From positions 1,782,001 to 1,846,000 of the forward strand of contig JAWNZC010000302.1 of NCBI GenBank assembly GCA_035771165.1: a stretch of 64,000 bases of DNA, read 5' to 3'. The stretch comes from Paragorgia papillata. Taxonomy: Eukaryota > Cnidaria > Anthozoa > Scleralcyonacea > Coralliidae. Shown here in pieces: positions 56,779-64,000 of the stretch. Positions within the stretch are counted from its first letter, which is position 1. The number at the start of each line of letters is the position of its first letter. Under the pieces are notes generated by a model, which did no database searches, was not told where the DNA came from, and saw only the letters and a list, made by a program, of their open reading frames with translations. Both the position numbers and the translations under genes were made by a program.

Positions 56779-58600
56779 GACAGGGATTCAACCTGCAACA
56801 TTCTGATGACCAGTGAGACACTCTATCCATTGAGCTAACAAGAACTCAGATGGTGAGTGAAGGTTACATATGTGTACAACCTGTAACCTTCTAATGACCA
56901 GTGAGACACTCTAACTATTGAGCTAGCAAGAACTCAGATGGTGAGAGAAGGTTACATACTGTATGTGTACAACATGTAACCTTCAAATGACCAGTTAAAC
57001 ACTCCAACCAATTTGAGCTACAAGAACTCAGATGGTGAGTGAAGGTTACATATGTGTACAACCTGTAACCTTCTAATGACCAGTGAGACACTCTAACTAT
57101 TGAGCTAACAAGAACTCAGATGGTGAGAGAAGGTTACATATGTGTACAACATGTAACCTTCAAATGACCAGTTAAACACTCCAACCAATTTGAGCTACAA
57201 GAACTCAGATGGTGAGTGAAGGTTACATATGTGTACAACCTGTAACCTTCTAATGACCAGTGAGACACTCTAACTATTGAGCTAACAAGAACTCAGATGG
57301 TGAGTGAAGGTTACATATGTGTACAACCTGTAACCTTCTAATGACCAGTGAGACACTCTAACTATTGAGCTAACAAGAACTCAGATGGTGAGAGAAGGTT
57401 ACATATGTGTACAACCTGTAACCTTCTAATGACCAGTGAGACACTCTAACTATTGAGCTAACAAGAACTCAGATGGTGAGTGAAGGTTACATATGTGTAC
57501 AACCTGTAACCTTCTAATGACCAGTGAGACACTCTAACTATTGAGCTAACAAGAACTCAGATGGTGAGAGAAGGTTACATATGTGTACAACCTGTAACCT
57601 TCTAATGTCCAGTGAGACACTCTAACTATTGAGCTAACAAGAACTCAGATGGTGAGTGAAGGTTACATATGTGTACAACCTGTAACCTTCTAATGTCCAG
57701 TGAGACACTCTAACTATTGAGCTAACAAGAACTCAGATGGTGAGAGAAGGTTACATATGTGTACAACCTGTAACCTTCTAATGACCAGTGAGACACTCTA
57801 ACTATTGAGCTACAAGAACTCAGATGGTGAGTGAAGGTTACATATGTTGTGTACAACATGTAACCTTCTAATGACCAATGAGACACTGTAACTATTGAGC
57901 TAACAAGAACTCAGATGGTGAGAGAAGGTTACATATGTGTACAACCTGTAACCTTCTAATGACCAGTGAGACACTCTAACTATTGAGCTAACAAGAACTC
58001 AGATGGTGAGAGAAGGTTACATATGTTGTGTACAACATGTAACCTTCTAATGACCAGTGAGACACTCTAACTATTGAGCTAACAAGAACTCAGATGGTGA
58101 GTGAAGGTTACATATGTGTACAACCTGTAACCTTCTAATGTCCAGTGAGACACTCTAACTATTGAGCTACAAGAACTCAGATGGTGAGTGAAGGTTACAT
58201 ATGTTGTGTACAACATGTAACCTTCTAATGACCAATGAGACACTGTAACTATTGAGCTAACAAGAACTCAGATGGTGAGAGAAGGTTACATAATTATGTG
58301 TACAACCTGTAACCTTCTAATGACCAGTGAGACACTCTAACTATTTAGCTAACAAGAACTCAGATGGTGAGAGAAGGTTACATATGTGTACAACATGTAA
58401 CCTTCAAATGACCAGTTAAACACTCCAACCAATTTGAGCTACAAGAACTCAGATGGTGAGTGAAGGTTACATATGTGTACAACCTGTAACGTTCTGATGA
58501 CCAGTGAAACACTCTAACCATTGAGCTACAAGAACTCAGATGGTGAGTGAAGGTTACATATGTGTACAACATGTAACCTTCTGATGACCTAATGGCTAAT
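56779..58600 (-). repeat. 88-bp tandem satellite built from a tRNA-derived SINE
   Basis: About twenty units with a period near 88 bp (variants 87-90), homologous to the 87-bp array of copy 1 in the same intron. Each minus-strand unit keeps an A-box-like TAGCTCAATAGTTAGAG. Alternating GTGAGTGAAGG and GTGAGAGAAGG units suggest dimer-level duplication. The boundary unit (56779-56796) keeps a B-box-like GGTTGAATCCC. Confidence 0.87.
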
Positions 58601-58805
58601 GAGACTAGTGAGACTAGCAAACATACCAAATGTACAGTACATGTATACGTAACAACTCATATCATTTGTGTTTTTTTCCGTCCAAATATACTCCATGCCA
58701 AGGTTGTGGCTATAATAAAAATTAGTTTAATGAAGACAACCAATGTGAATCTTGTCATGGTGCTGGTGAAGGAAGGTCAGAGCTGTGGGGGAAAATTGTG
58801 ACAGT

Positions 58806-59258
58806 TTTACATTAGTGGTGATGGTAGTAATGGTGGTGGTGATGGTAGCAGTGGTGGTGGTGGTGGTGGTGATGGTAGTAGTGGTGATGGTGGTAGTGGT
58901 GATGATGGTAGTGGTGATGGTGGTAGTGATAATGGTGGTGGTGATGATAATTGTGGTGATGATGGTGACAATGGTGGTGGTGATGATGGTGGTGGTGATG
59001 TTGGTGGTAATGGTGATGATGGAGGTGATGTTGATGATGGTAGTAGTGGTTATAATGGTGGTAGTGTTGATGATGATGATGGTGGTCATGATGGTGGTGA
59101 TGGTAATGGTGGTGATAATGATGGTGGTGGTGGTGTTCGTAATGGTGGTGATGATGGTGGTGGTAGTAATGGTGATGATGATGATGGTGGTGGTGGTGGT
59201 GGTAATGGTGGTGATGATGGTGGTGGTGGTAACGGTGGTGATAATGATGATGGTTGTT
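58806..59258. repeat. (GGT/GAT)n trinucleotide tract
   Basis: About 450 bp in the intron following exon 58681-58775. Copy 1 has only a short GGTGATGGTAGT run here (7468-7502). Confidence 0.96.
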
Positions 59259-59564
59259 TTTAATGTTGCAATTTTTAAATTGAAACTGCATGTATTTATT
59301 TTATTATGTGATTATAATTAATCAAAGTTAATAGGGAGAATACTGCTGGCCAGCGGTATAGTTCTATTGCATGCTCAAATAGAGTGGGGTGCTATGTCAC
59401 ATGGTTTGCGCTCTTCACTTGCTTTGTGTTTGCCAATTATTTTTCTTGTTTTAATCAGATGTCTGCCATGCAAGGCAGATTCAAGTGCACTACATGACAA
59501 AGTCATACCAAACTGAAGACCTTTACACAACTGACTGTTACATGGTAAGCACTGAGACATGGCA

Positions 59565-59815
59565 TCGTCATCATCATCATCAACAACACAATATCACCAT
59601 CATTGTCGTGACATCGCCATCACCATCATCATGATGACATCATCACCATGACATCACCATGATCATCACCACCATCATCACCATCATCATCGCCACCATC
59701 ATCATCATTATCGCCACCATCATCACCATCATCATCACCATCATCATCACCACCACCACCACCACCACCATCACCACCACCACCCTCACCATTAATTATC
59801 ATTATTATCACCATT
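59565..59815. repeat. (ATC/ACC)n trinucleotide tract
   Basis: Counterpart of the tract at 7640-7935 of copy 1. Confidence 0.92.
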
Positions 59816-60023
59816 GCAACTGTCGTGATCATCATCACAATATGGATTTTTGGTATTTTTTTAGAAAGAATCATGTGAAAGACCATGTTGTTGAAAGCTC
59901 TCAGGGTGGTCCAAAAGACAAGGTTGCTGGCGCATCAGGCATTGATATTTTTAAACAAGAATTACCTCGAGTAAGTTCATTTTCTTAGTGGAGTATCATA
60001 TCAAACCTTGGTTAGACCAGAAG

Positions 60024-60066
60024 CTACAGACACGGTGTTTCGCTGTACAACAGCTCATCAGTGTAG
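60024..60066 (-). ncRNA. Hammerhead ribozyme of a Penelope-like element, second copy
   Basis: Same 43-nt design as 8262-8304 on the minus strand: CTACA, CTGATGA, GCTGT-TGT-ACAGC, GAAA, short stem III, GTC, TGTAG. The single difference lies in the stem II loop (TGT for AGT), so the fold is preserved. Confidence 0.87.
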
Positions 60067-60092
60067 CTTGGAACAATAATATATATATTTAT

Positions 60093-60120
60093 CTACAGAC
60101 ACGTGTTTCGCTGTAGTAGC
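60093..60120 (-). ncRNA. Degenerate hammerhead half
   Basis: The minus strand keeps GCGAAACACGTGTCTGTAG but lacks CTGATGA, so it cannot cleave. Penelope-like elements often carry tandem hammerheads, so this is probably a decayed partner. Confidence 0.55.
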
Positions 60121-60310
60121 TTGTAACAATCTGAATGAATTTCATCAATTACTTATACACATGCGATCGTCGGTGACAACCGCATGTGGGACAGCATCCG
60201 TGAAGTACATTCAGATAGCGTGAAGTGCGCATGGGCCCAGACCGCTCAAACTTCCACAAGGGTAGTAGGCGTTGCATTATCGCTAAAGGTACCCACGGCA
60301 ACTTCATATT
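60121..60310 (-). mobile_element. Penelope-like element terminal remnant, second copy
   Basis: Matches 8305-8505 in the paralogous intron, including the GATCGTCGGTGACAACCGC segment. Confidence 0.6.
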
Positions 60311-60364
60311 TATTTTGAGGATGACAATAATGATCACAGTAACAAGTCAACGATGTCAGGATGT

Positions 60365-60850
60365 CATATTGTCACAATGATCACGGCATGGTGATGATGT
60401 CACAATGATGCGATGATGATGTCACAATGATGATGTCACAAGGATGATGTCATGATGATGATGTCACGATGATGATTTCAAGGATGTCACGATGATGATG
60501 TCACAAGGATGATGTCACGAGGATGATGTCCCAGATGATATCACGAGGATGATGTCACAAGAATATCACGATGATGATGTCACCAGGATGTCACGATGAT
60601 GATGTCACAAGGATGATGTCACGAGGATGATGTCACAATGATGTCACAAGGATGATGTCACGATGATGTCACAATGATGATGTCACAATGATGTCATGTC
60701 ACGATGATGTCACAAGGATGATGTCACAACGATGATGTCACGATGATATTATGATGATGATGTCATGATAATATCACAATGGTCTCACCATTATGTCATG
60801 ATGGTGATGTCATGATGATGATGTCATGTGATGATGTCACAAAGGATTAT
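60365..60850. repeat. GATGATGTCAC minisatellite
   Basis: Counterpart of 8520-8845, longer here. Confidence 0.9.
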
Positions 60851-61002
60851 GTAATATTGTCGTAGTCTAATCTGCACTAATTTTCTTTAAGGTCTGGCCC
60901 ATAACAACTTTCTTTGACAAAGACAGCATGGCCTCCCAGGCCATTGTAACTGAACATGGCAATGCTTGGCCAAAGGAAGGAATTTTGATGCAGGTACTGA
61001 GC

Positions 61003-61232
61003 GAACCAACCAACTAACTGACCAACCAACCAACTGACCAACCATCCAACCTACCAACTGACCAACCAACCAACTAACCAACTACTAACTGACCAACCAA
61101 CCAACCAACTAACTGACCAACCAACCAATCAATAAACTAACTGACCAACCAACCAATCAATAAACTAACTGACCAACCAACTGACCGACCAACCAAACAA
61201 CTGACCAACCAACCAACTAACCAACCAACACG
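61003..61232. repeat. (CCAA)n / (CTGA) array
   Basis: Starts just after the last SSUH2 copy 2 donor, as in copy 1, and ends in the same AT-GATTTC-GAAGACCTGGGGGG sequence. Confidence 0.94.
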
Positions 61233-61258
61233 AGCATATTGATTTCAGAAGACCTGGG

Positions 61259-62590
61259 GGGGTCCACCATATTTTGACCGAGTCGTCCCCAGGCCCCAGA
61301 CCACGAAAACTCTTCTGCCGCGCCCGCCCGCCCGGCGCCCGCCGCCAAACTCATAACTGTAAAAAATCAAGCTAGCTAAGAGTAGTATTCAAGTTTTTTG
61401 ATGGATTCTTCAACTTTCTTAAGGTATACTGTATTTATACATTTAATATTTTGACACAACTAGAACAAGCCACAAGGAGTACGAATACAATATTATTATT
61501 CATATGGACATGGCAGACCACATTATTGTGCTTTATTGATTTATAGTTCAAACAAGAAGGAAACGAGCGCGGTTATGAGAATGGTTAGCAAAGGCATTAA
61601 TTATATTAGTTATGTTATTTTTCATAATTAGTATAGGTAATAGCATGGTTTCGAGTGCAATTTGGATAAAAACATGCACGAGGGAGTTTTTCAAATACTG
61701 TCAAAATAGCACGAGTCCGAAGGACGAGTGCTATTTGAAGTATTTGAAAAACTCACGAGTGGATGTTTTTCCAAATTGCACGAGAAACCATGCTATTACT
61801 TATTAATAATATACATGAAAAAATGTTCAAAACAACTGTACTAATATTTTAACGCACGTGTTTAGCCGTCCACTCCTCGCATATTTATTTGTTAAAAAAA
61901 CGCTTCGCTTCCTTTATTACTTGAAAAAGTTTACTCGAGGCATAAAGAAGCTTCTGGTCTTCTTGTAGGTACTTCACTTGGCAATATTAAAGCATAACTA
62001 GTTTCAAATTTGAACAAATTATCCCCAAAACCGCCGAATCTTGGCCGCCATCTTTGTTTGTTTTGTGTCGGGAAAAATCCGCTGTACAATCAATTTGATT
62101 GGTTCTTAGTGATAACAGATTTTTGCACTATGATTACAGATTTTTGCACTGTGATAACAGATTTTTGCACTGTGATAACACAATTCTGCACTGTTGTTTG
62201 GGATTAACTGCACTGGAATCAGCCAATCACAGTCGAGATATTTTTTCATGTATATTATTACATTTGTAATTTCACGCTCAATGTTCAAAATGGCAATATC
62301 AAGAAGCCTGTGCTGTCCCATTGAAGCCCCGGAAGTACGACTTGATTCTTCGAAGGGCGGAAAAAGATCGCTCAGCACTGCAAGACGTGGCAGGAATTGC
62401 AACAAAAGTGTTGGCCAGGTGAGAAAAACACGGGAGGATTTTCATTATGCCATCTTCGTGAAGCCAATGAAGTAGCTTTGGTGTTGAAGAGCGTGCGTCG
62501 TTGCTGAACTTGCTCTCGCCCTGTTCTATCAAACTTGCCAAAATCTTCCGTTCAGACAACAGTCAACCCTTTTCGCGTTACTTTATTTAA
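61259..62590 (-). mobile_element. hAT transposase relic, module copy 3, with an internal insertion
   Basis: Same module as 9450 and 15541. The transposase fragment lies at 62299-62559 (SERKILASLIEQGESKFS, SCSAERSFSALRRIKS) with frame damage near 62330. The rest of the frame is displaced by the insertion at 61631-62256. Confidence 0.75.
61631..62256. mobile_element. Compound insertion inside hAT relic copy 3
   Basis: Copies 1 and 2 read CATAATTACATTTG without interruption; here about 626 bp lie between ATTA (61627-61630) and ATTA (62257-62260). The first part (about 61635-61800) is a palindrome starting GGTAATAGCATGG with a GTCCGAAGGAC centre. The second (about 61806-62256) has inverted ends containing ATATACATGAAAAAAT and four near-copies of TGATAACAGATTTTTGCACT (62108-62190). 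Confidence 0.72.
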
Positions 62591-63116
62591 CCACCTTCTT
62601 CTCTCCCGAATCACATTCACAATCAATACACAATGGACACATTCACAACTGATTATCTACCCAACAGTGAACAGTCCCATTTACTAACATTTAATTGGCT
62701 AATGGCTATAATCCCTTAATCAACAATTGAACAATACTATTATACTATATGTGATGCATGTTATGATGTTCACACTCTGTCATTACAAGTATTAAACTAA
62801 TCAACTATTATTAAATATCCCCGTTATTTCCGACACCGGCTGCCGTTGCGTTGCGTATTTTGTCACCTTTTGTCTCTGAAGGCATGCCGCCTGAGGTCTG
62901 TTTCATACCTCGACGTTCCGTCGAATTTAATCCGTCGCATTTAATGCGACCAATTTTATTCGACGGAAATGCGACGTCTGAAGTCTGAACTGATTTTATG
63001 TGATGTGTCGAATTTAAATCGACGCAGTCACGCAGTCGAAATTGTGCTCAAACTCTGTCGCATAATTCGACGGAAATACAGTCGAATGAAAGACATTAAT
63101 TTGTATAATTCGCATA
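62591..63116. repeat. Shared non-coding module segment, copy 3
   Basis: Matches 16240-16768 of copy 2 closely, including the GACACCGGCTGCCGTTGCG right-end region. Copy 1 lacks most of it. Confidence 0.7.
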
Positions 63117-63456
63117 CTACGGTTCCGGTTTGAGCGTGGACACGCTAAGTTTGACAACACGCGGGAAACTAACATGTTGCTAAGCGGAAACTGCGAAGTT
63201 ACTAAGGCCAAACGGCATTGCTTCTTCGCGAAAACATCGCGTTGTGGGGTTTGTCAGCGAAAGGGCCGATCGGAAAAGAACTGTGGAGTTCTTAGCTTCA
63301 CTTGACGAAGATTTAATTGTATATAAAGATGAGTTATAAGCATTGCTTTGAAAATTTGGCGTTCGTATTGAAACAATACCGTTTGGCCTTGTTAGTTTCC
63401 CGTGTGAAACGTGTGTCGTCAAATTACGCGTGTCCACGCTCAAACCGGAACCGTAG
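63117..63456. mobile_element. MITE with 29-bp perfect inverted ends and TA target duplication
   Basis: The ends begin CTACGGTTCCGGTTTGAGCG and are exact complements for 29 bp, with weaker pairing beyond. TA flanks at 63115-63116 and 63457-63458 collapse to a single TA at the empty sites in copies 1 (about 10308) and 2 (about 16769). TA duplications fit Tc1/mariner-type mobilisation. 340 bp; the 66-codon frame inside is not a transposase. Confidence 0.92.
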
Positions 63457-63458
63457 TA

Positions 63459-63849
63459 ATTGCTCTTTTTATTCAACAACCAAAAGAAAGTCTGGTCGAC
63501 CGAAGGTTTTCCGTTAATGTAAACTTCAAATCGGATTATCGAATTTAGGAACATAATTTGATACTTGGCAACGAACTTCCGATACGCGCGGCACGAATGA
63601 GAATGTGTGATTGCGTGCGCGTTTGTAAATTAAATAACAAGACGTTTTCAAACGTATACACTATTTGACGAAATAACCGAGTAAACATATTAACTTTTTT
63701 TCGTTGTTTTTTTATTCTTTCTTATACTCATTCTTCTTCCCAAAATGACCCGACTGAATTGACCAAAAATTCACCGAGTGGGTGTGGCAGGAACGTCGAC
63801 TGGAGGGTCCGTGGACCCCCCGGACCCCCCTTCGCGTACGCCCATGCCA
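63459..63849. repeat. Shared non-coding module segment, copy 3 (continued)
   Basis: Resumes the module after the MITE, matching 10309-10655 and 16770-17085. It carries a small T-rich insertion near 63689-63735 not present in the other copies. Confidence 0.7.
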
Positions 63850-64000
63850 TCCAACCATCCAACCAACCAACCAACCAACCAACGACATCCAACCAATCAA
63901 CTAACTGACCAACACACCAACCAAGCAACTGACCAACTCATTCACAAACCAACCAAGCAACTGACCAACCCACTCACTAACCAACCAACCAATAATCCAA
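63850..64000. repeat. (CCAA)n array, running off the window
   Basis: The terminal array of module copy 3, including the CGACATCCAACCAATCAAC phrase. It continues beyond the window end. Confidence 0.93.

Larger units (their letters stand above)
53410..60993 (+). pseudogene. SSUH2-like protein, copy 2 (multiple lesions)
   Basis: Exons: 53410-53480 (tentative exon 1, MNRDRSDETDGKKKKIQ), 54563-54673 (ASITAEEAKDSLQDFVAANCCY), 56013-56073 (YKLSTFTESRS), 56271-56398 (IVDGPHNGPAPGPWNVMV to VPHTASVK), 56635-56702, 58681-58775, 59459-59544, 59865-59970 and 60892-60993. The order matches SSUH2: N-terminal CCY region, VDGP...PW block, DnaJ-type zinc repeats, C-terminal domain. Lesions: two surplus bases after CCY in exon 2; TAG at 56052-56054; a 5-bp insertion in the first zinc exon; lost acceptor (CG for AG at 58679-58680), a Cys-to-Tyr change and TAG at 58723-58725 in the next; and a 7-bp deletion plus TGA for a Cys codon in 59459-59544. 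The last two exons are intact and keep the Trp that is a stop in copy 1. Donor and acceptor phases otherwise agree with copy 1. Confidence 0.87.

Noticed and set aside
58785..59321. Met/Val-rich 178-codon frame
   Set aside because: Reading of a GGT/GAT microsatellite.

Overview
The window looks like nuclear DNA from an invertebrate animal, probably marine; a sponge or cnidarian would fit, but the species cannot be read from the sequence. Evidence: spliced genes with GT-AG introns of two animal families (SSUH2-type DnaJ zinc-finger protein and SLCO/OATP transporter), a BEL/Pao LTR retrotransposon, a hAT transposon, Penelope-type hammerhead ribozymes, 5S- and tRNA-derived SINEs, and very dense microsatellites. 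Almost every long open frame not listed here is a microsatellite or a shadow frame.

Layout. 1-5.4 kb: AT-rich DNA with a 5S-derived SINE, a hAT-type MITE with a perfect 8-bp target duplication, a minus-strand terminal exon of unrecognised type, and a CpG-rich promoter-like patch. 5.4-9.0 kb: SSUH2 copy 1 (+), six exons, broken. 9.0-21 kb: a repeat landscape made of a reused module (hAT C-terminal relic, non-coding segment, CCAA array), two copies of a 1.75-kb duplicated block holding nested MITEs and a large palindrome, and a 59-bp tandem array. 21-36.4 kb: six minus-strand exons of an SLCO transporter with matching splice phases. Its 11.2-kb intron contains a complete hAT element (23364-26763, 8-bp target duplication) and a complete BEL/Pao element (27060-32976, 239-bp LTRs). 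36.5-37.3 kb: LINE reverse-transcriptase relic. 38.2-39.2 and 53.1-53.65 kb: an inverted duplication, each arm carrying what looks like SSUH2 exon 1. 40.66-51.84 kb: a foldback-like element whose inverted ends are 10-bp minisatellite arrays (about 2.2 and 6.9 kb) around a 2-kb core with small unrecognised ORFs. 53.4-61.0 kb: SSUH2 copy 2 (+), nine exons, with many lesions. 61.2-64 kb: third copy of the hAT-relic module, carrying two further insertions that are visible against empty sites in the paralogues.

Functionally, the only host genes are one transporter and two SSUH2-like loci. All of them carry apparent inactivating changes, so this is best read as a transposon-rich region of duplicated, decaying genes. 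The observations most worth following are the minisatellite-armed foldback element, the hammerhead ribozymes, and the conversion of a tRNA-derived SINE into an 87/88-bp satellite in the same intron of both SSUH2 copies.
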